Below the pieces are notes generated by a model that saw only the letters and a program-made list of their open reading frames with translations, ran no database searches and was not told the origin of the DNA. Made by a program: the position numbers and the translations under genes. A stretch of 64,000 bases of DNA, taken from positions 1 through 64,000 of the forward strand of contig KI632513.1 of assembly GCA_000504425.1 (NCBI GenBank), in the 5' to 3' direction. The DNA is from Rhodopseudomonas palustris JSC-3b. Lineage in GTDB: Bacteria; Pseudomonadota; Alphaproteobacteria; Rhizobiales; Xanthobacteraceae. Numbering within the stretch: the first letter of the stretch is position 1; the number at the start of each line of letters is the position of its first letter. Positions 19,888 to 28,341 of this stretch are shown piece after piece.

Positions 19888-20535
19888 CTACAAGCTCCGG
19901 CCGACCCATCGCACCCGACCGATGATCCGCACTGGCTCGATCATAGGCACCTCTTCCTCGTCTGGGTAGAGATCACGATTGTCTGCGCGCATGAGTAGCC
20001 GTCTCCCGAGGCGCCGGAGGCGTTTGACCAGTACCTGGTCGCCAATGGTGAAAACGTAAATTCGACCGTCAATGATGTCGGTGTCGGTGACATCGACCAG
20101 CAGCGGCTCGCCATCCTCGATCGTCGGACGCATTGAATCTCCGGCGGAGTAGAGGAGACGGGCGTTCTCCGGCCGGACCCGAAGTCGTTCAAGGGTTTCC
20201 TGCTGAAATGGCACCGAAATCGCGTCGTCATCCAGGACAAGAGCCCCGTCGCCGGCAGAGGCTTTAAACGCTAGCAGCTCGACGGTCGCCGTCCCGGACG
20301 GTCGCCCATCTCCTTGCAAGAACTCTTGCGGCTTTCCGAGCAAAAGCCAGTCCAGCGATATTCCATGGGCCGTCGCGATGATCTCAAGCGCCTCAAATGA
20401 GGGCTTGGAGATACCTTCCAGCCACTGTCGCAATTTCTCAGTCGGACGTGTCCCTCCCAACGGCGCGGCAAATTTGGCGCGGTCTCCGTTGAAGCGCGTC
20501 TCCACGAGTTCTGTCAGACGCTGTTGAAAGGACAA
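19888..20535 (-). CDS. Prophage repressor, S24 (LexA/CI-like) type
   Basis: A 215-aa lysogeny repressor. The N-terminal helix-turn-helix (about residues 1-70; LRQWLEGISKPSFEALEIIATAHGISLDWLL) is followed by a linker and an S24 peptidase fold: the nucleophile Ser in SAGDSMRPTIEDGE and the Lys in GDQVLVKRLRRLG. RecA-stimulated self-cleavage, and hence SOS induction, is expected for this family; phage Mu's own repressor differs. I start at TTG 20535 after GAGGGGG; longer readings run through the operators. Confidence 0.88.
   Translation of the reverse strand: MSFQQRLTELVETRFNGDRAKFAAPLGGTRPTEKLRQWLEGISKPSFEALEIIATAHGISLDWLLLGKPQEFLQGDGRPSGTATVELLAFKASAGDGALVLDDDAISVPFQQETLERLRVRPENARLLYSAGDSMRPTIEDGEPLLVDVTDTDIIDGRIYVFTIGDQVLVKRLRRLGRRLLMRADNRDLYPDEEEVPMIEPVRIIGRVRWVGRSL
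20316..20329. promoter_or_regulatory. Operator-like palindrome inside the repressor gene
   Basis: GCAAGAACTCTTGC here is identical to the core of the operator at 20545-20562. It lies within the repressor coding sequence about 220 bp from the main operators, a spacing that would allow repressor looping. It could also be chance, but a 14-bp exact match is unlikely. Confidence 0.5.
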
Positions 20536-20544
20536 TGTTCCCCC

Positions 20545-20581
20545 TCGCAAGAACTCTTGCGAATCAGCAAGAACGCTTGCT
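20545..20581. promoter_or_regulatory. Repressor operators and early promoter region
   Basis: Two adjacent palindromes sit directly upstream of the repressor start: TCGCAAGA-AC-TCTTGCGA (20545-20562) and AGCAAG-AACG-CTTGCT (20566-20581), sharing the half-site GCAAGA. A possible rightward early promoter, TTGCGA then TATCGT 18 bp apart, overlaps both. Occupation by the repressor would shut off the lytic transcript that begins with ner. Confidence 0.75.
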
Positions 20582-20658
20582 ATCGTCACTAAAGCGATCA
20601 CGTTACGGAGCCGAGAAAAGCCGACCCCTGCCAGGGCCGGCCCATCCGGAGGACATCA

Positions 20659-20949
20659 ATGCAGCGTCAGACTTGGGACAGGTTCTCGATCAAAGCCGAG
20701 GTGCAGCGGCGCGGTGAAAGCCTTACCGGCCTAGCGATCGACGCCGGCTTGGAGGAATCCGCCTGCCGTGTCGCGCTGGTCCGCCGCAACATTCGCGGGG
20801 AGCAGGCGATTGCCGCGTTTCTCGGCGTCTCTGTCGAGGACCTGTGGCCTGACCGCTTCAAGGCGCCCAAGCGCAAGACTATCGCGGAACGTCGGCGACT
20901 CGCCAGCCAAAACCGGTCCCCCTCCGCAGACATCGTGGAGGCCGCGTGA
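20659..20949 (+). CDS. ner: Ner-like DNA-binding regulator
   Basis: A 96-aa helix-turn-helix protein of the Ner/Nlp family: TWDRFSIKAEVQRRGESLTGLAIDAGL, then GEQAIAAFLGVSVEDLWPDRF, matching the family's characteristic ending (LG..P..IWPSR). In phage Mu, Ner is the first lytic gene and dampens both early and repressor transcription. It is the first rightward gene after the operators here too. Confidence 0.88.
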   Translation: MQRQTWDRFSIKAEVQRRGESLTGLAIDAGLEESACRVALVRRNIRGEQAIAAFLGVSVEDLWPDRFKAPKRKTIAERRRLASQNRSPSADIVEAA

Positions 20950-21098
20950 TGCCACGGATGTCTGGATTTGGTCCGGTTGTGGACAGTGCACCCATTGCTG
21001 CGTGCACAACTGTCGTTGTCTCGCTCATCGGTGCGCTGGCGATCGCCTGGTGGACCATCGCGCCGGTCGCACTCGCGCTGATCGGGGGCGAGCGATGA
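20949..21098 (+). CDS. Small hydrophobic protein, unknown
   Basis: A 49-aa reading frame whose ATG overlaps the ner stop (ATGA style). After a short polar start it is one long hydrophobic stretch (TTVVVSLIGALAIAWWTIAPVALALI), so it is probably a single- or hairpin-pass membrane peptide. Translational coupling supports it; no family is recognised. Confidence 0.5.
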   Translation: MPRMSGFGPVVDSAPIAACTTVVVSLIGALAIAWWTIAPVALALIGGER

Positions 21099-21131
21099 GC
21101 GACGCCCACGCCATCACCTTAGGAGGGACGG

Positions 21132-21407
21132 ATGACTTCAGGGATCAATCCCATCCGGCTGGCGATCGGTCGGATGTTGCTGTGGTTCGTCGCGCCGGCA
21201 CATGCAGAGAAGATGGCTCCGATCAGGGCTGCCCGCCGCTCCCGTTGGGAGGAGGACAATCGGCGCTTCGAGCGCGACAAGGCGCGGCGGCGCGCCCAGC
21301 TCTTAGGGATCAAGGCGCAGAGCAGCTCAAGTCCTCAGGTCACGACATGGGTCGAGGCAAGCCCGCCTCTTCCAGCCGATCGCGAGACGCCTCGTCCTTC
21401 AGAATAA
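21132..21407 (+). CDS. Small early prophage protein, unknown
   Basis: A 91-aa basic protein after a perfect AGGAGG ribosome site. A mildly hydrophobic start (GRMLLWFVAPAHA) is followed by a charged arginine-rich helix (AARRSRWEEDNRRFERDKARRRAQ). No family is recognised. Its end overlaps by 68 bp the end of a leftward gene. Confidence 0.55.
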   Translation: MTSGINPIRLAIGRMLLWFVAPAHAEKMAPIRAARRSRWEEDNRRFERDKARRRAQLLGIKAQSSSSPQVTTWVEASPPLPADRETPRPSE

Positions 21408-21654
21408 AATACGCCTCGCCCCGGAAGTCCTCAGCTCGGCTGAGTGCGAAGTCGTCATTGTCGCCACCTAGGTACGCGCGAAGGCTTTCTTCCATTGTCG
21501 CGGAAATCCGGTCGACGACGCTCGGGTCTGCCTTCTTCAGCTCTGCCAGCGTCATCGACAGGATGTGGCTCACCGCATTTAGGCGCGCCGTCAGATTGTG
21601 GAAGCGGTCCTCGCACCGCGCTTTAGCTTCTTCCAGATCGTCACTCTCGCTCAT
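21340..21654 (-). CDS. Small helical protein on the opposite strand, unknown
   Basis: A 104-aa acidic, helical protein (LEEAKARCEDRFHNLTARLNAVSHILSMTLAELKK). It opposes the early transcript and overlaps the end of the previous gene. A GGGAGA site lies close to the ATG. Codon use looks real, but the opposite orientation within an early operon is odd; it may be an independently expressed accessory gene. Confidence 0.5.
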   Translation of the reverse strand: MSESDDLEEAKARCEDRFHNLTARLNAVSHILSMTLAELKKADPSVVDRISATMEESLRAYLGGDNDDFALSRAEDFRGEAYFILKDEASRDRLEEAGLPRPMS

Positions 21655-21782
21655 CTCCCATTCCCCCTCAGCCTCGGTTGGTCGCGCGTCCGAGTGTGGG
21701 GAAACGCGTCACCTGCGGCAAGTGGTGAGGCAGCGGGGCTACCCGCAATCCGTCCTTTCGCACCTCGCAAAAGCAAACTGAA

Positions 21783-22598
21783 ATGACCATTAAAGCCATC
21801 CCAACCGCTACTATCGATGCCTCCGGACGCCTCCGCGAGCTGCGGCCCGATTGGGTCGACACGTTTGCCGCCGATCTCGAAGCCGGCGACGAGCTTCCGC
21901 CGATCGAAGTGGTCGAGACCAGCTCCGGCCATCGCCTCCTGGTCGGCGGCCATCGTCTCGCCGCGCATCTTAAGCTTGGCCGCACCGAGATCATGGCGGA
22001 CGTGAAAGACGCCGCCGCCTATCCGGACGACGCCGCCTGCCGGATGCGCGAGATCAAGGAAAACCTCGTCCGCGCCGAGCTGACGGTGCTCGATCGCGCT
22101 GTCGCGCTGGCCGAATGGAAGCGCATCTACGAGCTTCAGAACCCGCTGCCGAAGCGAGGTCGGCCGGCGGCTGGGGAAAATGGCGAAAAGATTTCGAACA
22201 TTTTCGTCGAACGCTTCTCGGCCGCTGCTGCGCGCGCGTTGGGTGTCACAGAGCGCTCGGTCCAGTTGGCTATTGAGATTGCTTCGATCGATGCCGAGGT
22301 GCGGCGCAAGCTGGCCCTGCAGCCGATCGCCGACAATCAGTCCGAGTTGCTTGCCCTGTCGCGCGTGAATGTCGCCCGCCAGCGGCAGATCGCCAAGCTC
22401 CTGCTCGACGATGACAGCGGCATCGACACCGTTGCCGATGCGATCGCGGCGATCGACAAGACGCCGGCGCCGGCCCGCGCACAAGCCTGGGAAAAGCTCT
22501 CCAACACCTTCTCCAAGCTCAAAGAAGCGCAGCAGCACGCGTTTTTCGACGCGCATAGCGACGCCATTCGAGCCTGGATGATGAGCAAGAAGGCTTGA
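21783..22598 (+). CDS. ParB-like nuclease-domain protein
   Basis: A 271-aa protein. The N-terminal about 110 residues form a ParB/Spo0J-type domain (LRPDWVDTFAADLEAGDELPPIEVV, then the box LLVGGHRLAAHLKLG). A helix-turn-helix-like middle (ARALGVTERSVQLAIEIA) and a helical C-terminus follow. ParB-fold proteins bind DNA and may hydrolyse CTP; phage versions before MuA are common in alphaproteobacterial Mu-like phages (from memory). The role here is probably control or transposition-related, not chromosome partition. Confidence 0.8.
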   Translation: MTIKAIPTATIDASGRLRELRPDWVDTFAADLEAGDELPPIEVVETSSGHRLLVGGHRLAAHLKLGRTEIMADVKDAAAYPDDAACRMREIKENLVRAELTVLDRAVALAEWKRIYELQNPLPKRGRPAAGENGEKISNIFVERFSAAAARALGVTERSVQLAIEIASIDAEVRRKLALQPIADNQSELLALSRVNVARQRQIAKLLLDDDSGIDTVADAIAAIDKTPAPARAQAWEKLSNTFSKLKEAQQHAFFDAHSDAIRAWMMSKKA

Positions 22599-22602
22599 GC
22601 CC

Positions 22603-23055
22603 ATGGCCCCGCGTCGCCGCGACACCGCCACCATCGACCTGTTTCGCGATTTCGAGCCGACGCCCGTGGTGCGCCGGTTCGACGCCGAGGAAATCAAGGC
22701 GTGGACGGCTGCGCGGCGGCTTGCGCGCGCAATTTCGGCTGCGCTCGAAGGCTTCCGGCGCGAGGAAGTTGCCGCGGCGATGTCGGAGCAGCTCGGCGAG
22801 ACGATCTCGAAGGCAACGCTCGATGCTTACGCGTCACAGGAAAAGCCTCACGCGATCCCAGCTCACCGTCTGGCGGCGCTTTACAAGGCCACAGGCGACG
22901 AGCGGCTGATCAACGCGCTGCTCAACGACCTCGGCCTGATTGCTGTGCCGGCCAAGTACGAGGCGCTGCTGAAGCGCGAGCGGGCGCGCGAACTGAAAGA
23001 GCGGTTGGAGCGCGAAGAACAGGCCGCTGATGCCCAATGGAGGGCGTCGCGATGA
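22603..23055 (+). CDS. Early phage regulatory-type protein (CII/CP76-like)
   Basis: A 150-aa protein with ISAALEGFRREEVAAAMSEQLGETISKATLDAYASQEKPHAIPAHRLAALYKATGD-type content, which resembles the phage CII (CP76) regulatory family in the order: helix, ISKATLDAY, IPA-R-LAL. A charged C-terminal coiled coil (LLKRERARELKERLEREEQ) follows. Its stop overlaps the MuA start, so the two are co-translated. Function unproven. Confidence 0.55.
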   Translation: MAPRRRDTATIDLFRDFEPTPVVRRFDAEEIKAWTAARRLARAISAALEGFRREEVAAAMSEQLGETISKATLDAYASQEKPHAIPAHRLAALYKATGDERLINALLNDLGLIAVPAKYEALLKRERARELKERLEREEQAADAQWRASR

Positions 23056-25229
23056 GGGAATGGTGCACAGCACGCGAGCTGGCGACCGCGGCGCTGCCGG
23101 GTCTGCCGGACACCGAGCGCGGCGTCCAGCTCCTTGCGCAGCGCGAAGGCTGGGCTGACAGCCTTGCTTATGTGCGCCGCCGCTCCGGTCGCGGCGGCGG
23201 GCTCGAATACAACATCTCGCTGCTGCCTCCCGCGGCCAGGATCGAATTTGAGCGCCGTCACCGCGCGATTGCGGCTCCCGAGCCGGAGCCCAGCGCGCCT
23301 GCTGCAGCAGCGGCTGCGCTGCTCAGCGATCGCGCCAAGCTCGCCCGCGACGCGCGGCTGGCGATCGTCGCGGCCTTTGAGGCCTATTCCCGCGGGCAGC
23401 GGCTCGGCGCGGCATCGCGCGCAAAAATCTTTGTCGATGCCTACAACGCCGGGACCTTGATCATCGACGCTTGGCTGCGCGATGCCGTGCCGCAGCTGTC
23501 GCAGCGCTCGCTGGCCCGCTGGTGTGCCGCGCGCCGCTCCGGCCGTGCTGATTGCCTCGCGATCGACCGCGCCGCCGCACGCAAGGGCAAGGGCGTGCTC
23601 GATGTCGCCTGCAATGGCCGCGTGCGCACCTATCTGCTGGCGCTGCTGGCGCACAATCCGCATTTGTCCGCGCATCATCTGCGCACGCTGATCCGCTCCG
23701 AGTTTGGCGACGAGCTGGTGCTCGCCGATGGCCAGGCCGTCGATGTGCCGCCGATCCGCACAATCCAGCACTACGTCGCCAAGCTCAAGGACGAGGAGCG
23801 CGTGGCGCTCACCAAGCTGTCGAACCCAGACCGCTATCGCTCGACGATGGCGCCGTCCGGCATCGGAACCTATCGCTGGATCAGTGAGCCCAACACACTT
23901 TGGCAGATCGACGCCTCGCCGGTCGATGCGCTGTGCGTCGATGGCCGCCACACGATCTATGCCTGCATCGACATCGCGACCCGCCGCACCGTGCTGTACG
24001 TGTCGCGCACGCCGCGCGCATCCGCGGTCGCGCTGCTGATCCGCAAAGCCATCCTGGCCTGGGGCGTGCCCGACACCATCAAGACCGACAACGGCAGCGA
24101 TTTCGTGGCGGAAGATACCAAGCGGCTTTTTGCGTCGCTCGGCATCGAAATGCAGTTGTCGGACGCCTATTCGCCGCAGCAAAAGGGTCATGTCGAGCGA
24201 GTTATCAGGACGTTCCAGCACGACTGCGCCACGCTGCTCCCTGGCTTTGTCGGCCACAATGTCGCCGACCGCAAGCGGATCGAGGATCGCAAGGGCTTTG
24301 CGCAGCGGCTCGGTGAGGACACCGCCGAAGCGTTTGGCGTCACGCTCACCGGCGCGCAACTGCAGGACTATGTTGACCGCTGGGCAGAGACCTATGAGCA
24401 GCGCCAGCACAGCGCGCTTGGGATGTCGCCTATGCTCGCGGCTGCGAGTTCTAAGCGGCCGATCCGATCGGTCGATCCGCGCGCGCTCGACTTGCTGCTG
24501 ATGCCGGTTGCCGGTGTGCGCACCGTCACCAAGTACGGCATCCGCGTTGATGGCTATCACTACGTCATCAACACCGCCGATCCTGGCGACCGTGTGGTGG
24601 TGCGCATGGACCCGGCGGACGCCGGCCGCGTCATCGCGTTTGACGCTGATAGTGGCACCTATGTCGGCGATGGCGTGTGCCCGGAGCTGGCCGGCATCGA
24701 TCCGGCAAAGCTGCTGCAGGCCAAGCGCGAATTTACGGCGGCGCGGATCGCCGATGCGACCCGCGAGGCGCGCCGCGAAATCAAGAAGCTCACGCGCGGT
24801 CCGGCTCTGATCGATCGCGTGCTCGATGTGGCTGCCCGCGACAAAGCCAATGTGATCGCGCTGCCGAAGCGCAGCGAGCAGCACGAAACCCCGGCGATCG
24901 CCGCCGCGCTCGACGCAATGGTGCCAAAGGCTGCGCCGGCACCATCGACCGACGTGCTCGACATGCAGGCTCGGCTGCTGGCCGAGGAAACAGTGGTTCA
25001 GCTCCGTACCGAAGAGACCCCGCAGCAGCGCTGGAAGCGCGCGCTCGATGTCATCGGGCGCCTGACCAGCGGCGACGCTGTGACACCCGAGGAAGCGATG
25101 TGGCTCGGCGGTTACCGCGCCGGCCCGGAATTCAAGGGCTTCGCACTCACTTACGATTTCGTCGACCCGCTCGACGCAAAAAAACCCGCCGCGTCCTGGA
25201 CTGACGCAGCGGGGATGCAATCAACCTGA
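23052..25229 (+). CDS. MuA-type DDE transposase
   Basis: A 725-aa transposase that would cut and join the prophage ends, acting as a tetramer on L1/L2/R1/R2. An N-terminal winged-helix-type region (WCTARELATAALPGLPDTERG) is followed by DNA-binding helices and an RNase-H core with D287 (LWQIDAS), D346 (KTDNGSD) and E382 (KGHVERV). The last two are 35 residues apart, the retroviral/IS spacing. A beta-barrel and a C-terminal MuB/ClpX-interacting tail follow. The ATG at 23052 overlaps the previous stop. Confidence 0.96.
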   Translation: MREWCTARELATAALPGLPDTERGVQLLAQREGWADSLAYVRRRSGRGGGLEYNISLLPPAARIEFERRHRAIAAPEPEPSAPAAAAAALLSDRAKLARDARLAIVAAFEAYSRGQRLGAASRAKIFVDAYNAGTLIIDAWLRDAVPQLSQRSLARWCAARRSGRADCLAIDRAAARKGKGVLDVACNGRVRTYLLALLAHNPHLSAHHLRTLIRSEFGDELVLADGQAVDVPPIRTIQHYVAKLKDEERVALTKLSNPDRYRSTMAPSGIGTYRWISEPNTLWQIDASPVDALCVDGRHTIYACIDIATRRTVLYVSRTPRASAVALLIRKAILAWGVPDTIKTDNGSDFVAEDTKRLFASLGIEMQLSDAYSPQQKGHVERVIRTFQHDCATLLPGFVGHNVADRKRIEDRKGFAQRLGEDTAEAFGVTLTGAQLQDYVDRWAETYEQRQHSALGMSPMLAAASSKRPIRSVDPRALDLLLMPVAGVRTVTKYGIRVDGYHYVINTADPGDRVVVRMDPADAGRVIAFDADSGTYVGDGVCPELAGIDPAKLLQAKREFTAARIADATREARREIKKLTRGPALIDRVLDVAARDKANVIALPKRSEQHETPAIAAALDAMVPKAAPAPSTDVLDMQARLLAEETVVQLRTEETPQQRWKRALDVIGRLTSGDAVTPEEAMWLGGYRAGPEFKGFALTYDFVDPLDAKKPAASWTDAAGMQST

Positions 25230-25242
25230 AAAGGAGAACAAG

Positions 25243-26007
25243 ATGACCGCAACGACCAATGCCGTCAAGGGCGGGCAAGTGCCGCTGAAGAACGTCGCCG
25301 CCTTCATGACGCTCACCATGCGTCTGATCGAGCGCGCGCCGCATCTCCCTGGTTTCGGCGTGTGCCATGGGGCGTCCGGCCTCGGCAAGACCGAGGCCTC
25401 GATCTACGCCCAGAACAAAACCAACGCGATACGCGTCGAAGTCCGCGATACGTGGTCGCGAAAATCGTTCTTGAAGGCGCTGCTGTTCGAGCTTCAGGCC
25501 GATGCCAAGGGTACGATCGCCGACATGGCCGATCAGGCCATGGCGCTCCTCGGCGACAATCCGCGCCGGCCGCTGATCATCGACGAAGCCGACAGGTTGG
25601 TCGACAAGGGGATGATCGAACTCGCGCGCGACATCGGCGACGTCGCCGGTTGTCCCGTGATCTTCATCGGTGAGGAACGGTTGCCGATGAAGCTGCAGGC
25701 GCATGAGCGCGTCCACAATCGCGTGCTGGACTGGATGCCGGCGCAGCCCTGCGATGTCGACGACACGGCGGCGCTGGCGAAAGCGCTGTACCCGACGATC
25801 ACCGTCACGCCTGATCTGGCGGCGGAGATCACCCGACAGTCGGACGGCCGCGCCCGCCGCATCGTCAAAAACCTCGACGACGCGCTGTTGATCGCGCGGA
25901 ATCGCGGCATCAAGACCATCGATCGCGCCGCCTGGGGAACGACGCCGTTCTTCAATTCGCGCGCGCCGCAGCCGCGCTGTTTCGACACCGCGCGCCGGAG
26001 CGCCTGA
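25243..26007 (+). CDS. MuB-type target-capture ATPase
   Basis: A 254-aa AAA+ ATPase. Walker A GASGLGKT lies at residues 43-50, Walker B at RPLIIDEADRLV, and a sensor region and a C-terminal helical domain follow. In Mu, MuB coats target DNA, delivers it to the MuA transpososome and gives target immunity. There is a GGAGAA ribosome site, and the gene lies 13 bp after MuA. It lacks the long N-terminal helix-turn-helix appendage of Mu's MuB (312 aa). Confidence 0.93.
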   Translation: MTATTNAVKGGQVPLKNVAAFMTLTMRLIERAPHLPGFGVCHGASGLGKTEASIYAQNKTNAIRVEVRDTWSRKSFLKALLFELQADAKGTIADMADQAMALLGDNPRRPLIIDEADRLVDKGMIELARDIGDVAGCPVIFIGEERLPMKLQAHERVHNRVLDWMPAQPCDVDDTAALAKALYPTITVTPDLAAEITRQSDGRARRIVKNLDDALLIARNRGIKTIDRAAWGTTPFFNSRAPQPRCFDTARRSA

Positions 26008-26009
26008 TC

Positions 26010-26651
26010 ATGGCGAAGCAATCGTCATTGATCGTCGACCGCACGATCCTGCCGGTGCCGATCGTCACCGGCCAGGACGCGATCTGGCAGATCATCAGGC
26101 TGCTCGACAAGAAAGGGCCGTGGTCGATCTCCGACATCGACGGTGAGACCCGTGTCGCGGTCGTCGCCACAATCGCCGAGTATGTGCGTCGACTGGTCGC
26201 GGGCGGATTCGTCGAAGCGGTGGGAGAGCGCGCTGCCAAGATCGGCGCGCCCGCGCTCTATCGGATCAAAAAGCACAGCGCCGACGCGCCGCGCTTGCGG
26301 CGCGACGGCAGCGTGGCGCCGCCGTCAGGCCAGGCGCAGATGTGGCGCGCGATGCGGGCGTTGCGCCAGTTCACCTATGCCGAGCTTGCCTACAAGGCGT
26401 CGACAGACGATCTCTCGATCGCGAATGTCACCGCCAAGACCTATGTGCAGCGGCTTGCGGACGCGGGCTATCTGCAGATGGTGGCGCCCGCCAACAATGC
26501 GGGCGGGCTTGCAATCTGGCGGCTGCGGCGATCGATGAACACCGGGCCGCTCGCGCCGCAGGTGCTGCGCACGCGCTTCATCTTCGACCCCAACCGCAAG
26601 GCTGTGGTCGGCGAGTCGACTGTCGCCGAGAACGAAGAGGCGATCCGATGA
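26010..26651 (+). CDS. Winged-helix early phage protein
   Basis: A 213-aa protein with two winged-helix-like halves: IWQIIRLLDKKGPWSISDID...YVRRLVAGGFVEAVG and MWRAMRALRQFTYAELAYKA...YVQRLADAGYLQMV. The repeated layout suggests a DNA-binding regulator or adaptor. It lies 2 bp after MuB and overlaps the next gene. No named family is recognised with certainty. Confidence 0.65.
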   Translation: MAKQSSLIVDRTILPVPIVTGQDAIWQIIRLLDKKGPWSISDIDGETRVAVVATIAEYVRRLVAGGFVEAVGERAAKIGAPALYRIKKHSADAPRLRRDGSVAPPSGQAQMWRAMRALRQFTYAELAYKASTDDLSIANVTAKTYVQRLADAGYLQMVAPANNAGGLAIWRLRRSMNTGPLAPQVLRTRFIFDPNRKAVVGESTVAENEEAIR

Positions 26652-27031
26652 ACCAGGCCGTCAAACGCGATGCCCTGGAAACCGCGCGCGCAGCGTGGGG
26701 CAATGGGATGCCAGCATGGGTGGAAGCCCTTGCGATCGAGGCCAGCAAGACGAACGGCGCCGCCGCGGCGCGCAAGATCGGCTACTCGGCCGCCGTCGTG
26801 TCGTCGATCATCGCCAACAAGTACAAGGGCCGGCTCGACAACGTCGAGGCGCGGGTCTCCGGCGCGCTGATGGGTGCGACGGTCGAGTGCTCTGTGCTCG
26901 GCGAGATCGCGCGCGACCGCTGCATCGACGAGCAGCAGCGCGGCTTCTCGACTTCGTCATCGGTGCGCGCTCGCATCTATCGCGCCTGCCGCGCCGGATG
27001 CCCGCACTCGCGCCTCTCTGTCGAGAAATGA
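26648..27031 (+). CDS. Phage helix-turn-helix protein, unknown
   Basis: A 127-aa protein whose N-terminal part has a helix-turn-helix (WVEALAIEASKTNGAAAARKIGYSAAVVSSIIANKYKG), followed by a Cys-containing tail (VECSVLGEIARDRCIDEQQ). Similar proteins occur after MuB in Mu-like phages. The ATG overlaps the stop of the previous gene, and its own stop overlaps the next start: translational coupling on both sides. Confidence 0.65.
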   Translation: MNQAVKRDALETARAAWGNGMPAWVEALAIEASKTNGAAAARKIGYSAAVVSSIIANKYKGRLDNVEARVSGALMGATVECSVLGEIARDRCIDEQQRGFSTSSSVRARIYRACRAGCPHSRLSVEK

Positions 27032-27654
27032 GGCCCGCCATGGAGCCACGTGTGTCCGTCACCATGATCCTGCAGGCAGCCTCGGCCTCGTTTGGGATCA
27101 GCATGATCGAGCTGCGATCGGCGCGCCGCGGCGACGCCGCGGTGCGAGCCCGCTTCGCGGCCTGCCTACTCGCCCGCGAACTGACCGAATTGAGCTATCC
27201 GCAGGTCGGTCGCTCGATCGGCATGCGTGATCATTCCACGATCTTGCGCGCTGCCCGCCGCGCTGAGGAGATGCGTGCTGACGATGCCGAGTTCCGGCGC
27301 TGCTACGACGATGCCAAGGCCGCGATCCTGTGGCTGGCAGGATCGAAGTTCGCCGATCAGTTGCGCGATGACGACGCGGTGCAGATCGCGGCGCGGATCA
27401 TCGATCGACCGGCGTCCGCTGTCCGGGTTTCTAACCAGGAAATCGTCGCGCTCGCGGTGCGGCTCGTGACGCTTGAAGAACTCGCAGCCGGCACCTGCCG
27501 GCTGATCGCCGGCATCGACCGGCTCACTGATCTGCCGTCCGGCTCCGACACCGCCCAACTACGCGACGACGTGAACGACAGCATCGACGGCGTGACCTCG
27601 ATGCTGGTGTCGCTCGGCTACGCCACCATCACAGCAGGAGATGCCCATGTCTGA
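27028..27654 (+). CDS. Protein with DnaA domain IV (DnaA-box-binding) fold
   Basis: A 208-aa protein whose first about 85 residues match the C-terminal DNA-binding domain of DnaA: ILQAASASFGISMIELRSARR, then LARELTELSYPQVGRSIGMRDHSTILRAARR, including the basic loop and the RDHST signature. It has no AAA+ domain. The C-terminal 120 residues are unrecognised. It could bind host DnaA boxes and divert replication initiation during replicative transposition; that role is inference. Confidence 0.85.
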   Translation: MRPAMEPRVSVTMILQAASASFGISMIELRSARRGDAAVRARFAACLLARELTELSYPQVGRSIGMRDHSTILRAARRAEEMRADDAEFRRCYDDAKAAILWLAGSKFADQLRDDDAVQIAARIIDRPASAVRVSNQEIVALAVRLVTLEELAAGTCRLIAGIDRLTDLPSGSDTAQLRDDVNDSIDGVTSMLVSLGYATITAGDAHV

Positions 27655-28288
27655 GGCCACCACAAACGACGGCACCATCGAGGTCGCCGGCAAGAAATTC
27701 ATGCACGACAGCGCCGGGCGTTTGGTCCCGGTCGAACTGATCAAGCCGCAGCATCTGCTCGAAGATCAGACCGTGCGCAAGATCGTCAAGCATGCGCAAG
27801 ATCTCTCCGATCAGATCAGCCGCTTCCGCGGCCACACTTTCGAGGACGTCACAAGCTTTGCCGAACTGCTCGCCGAGCAATACGGCGCCACAGTCGGTGG
27901 CAAGAAGGGCAACGTCACGCTCTCGACGCATGACGGACTGTTCCGCGTCGTGGTGCAGGTCGCCGATCAGCTCGCCTTTGGCCCGGAGCTGCAGGTCGCC
28001 AAGAAACTGGTGGACGACTGCATCACGTCCTGGTCAGACGGCGCCCGCACCGAAATCCGCGCGCTGGTCGAACACGCCTTCCAAGTCGACAAGCAAGGCC
28101 AGATCAATCGCGCCGCGCTGTTCCAGCTGCGCCGGCTGGATATCGACGACGACAACTGGCGTCACGCGATGGCGGCGCTCGGCGATGCTATTCGCGTCGT
28201 CGGCTCCAAGCAGTACGTCCGGTTCTATCGCCGGAAGTCCATCACGGCGAAGTGGGAGCCGATCACCATCGATCTCGCGGCGGCTTAA
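27647..28288 (+). CDS. DUF3164-family early phage protein
   Basis: A 213-aa protein with the DUF3164 pattern: an acidic start, LVPVELIKPQHLLEDQTVRKIV, then QYGATVGGKKGNVTLSTHDGLFRV, and a C-terminal part with YVRFYRR. The family is common in the early region of Mu-like phages and of unknown function. I start at 27647, correctly spaced from the AGGAG site; the ATG two codons upstream sits on top of it. Confidence 0.85.
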   Translation: MSEATTNDGTIEVAGKKFMHDSAGRLVPVELIKPQHLLEDQTVRKIVKHAQDLSDQISRFRGHTFEDVTSFAELLAEQYGATVGGKKGNVTLSTHDGLFRVVVQVADQLAFGPELQVAKKLVDDCITSWSDGARTEIRALVEHAFQVDKQGQINRAALFQLRRLDIDDDNWRHAMAALGDAIRVVGSKQYVRFYRRKSITAKWEPITIDLAAA

Positions 28289-28341
28289 CGAATTCGGTCG
28301 GAGCAATGGTGCTGCCGGCCGTTTGAAGAAGGTGAAACTCG

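Noticed and set aside
22881-25220. A 779-codon open frame opposite MuA
   Set aside because: The MuA frame has catalytic motifs and coupled neighbours; the opposite frame is low-complexity and is an artefact of GC-rich third positions.
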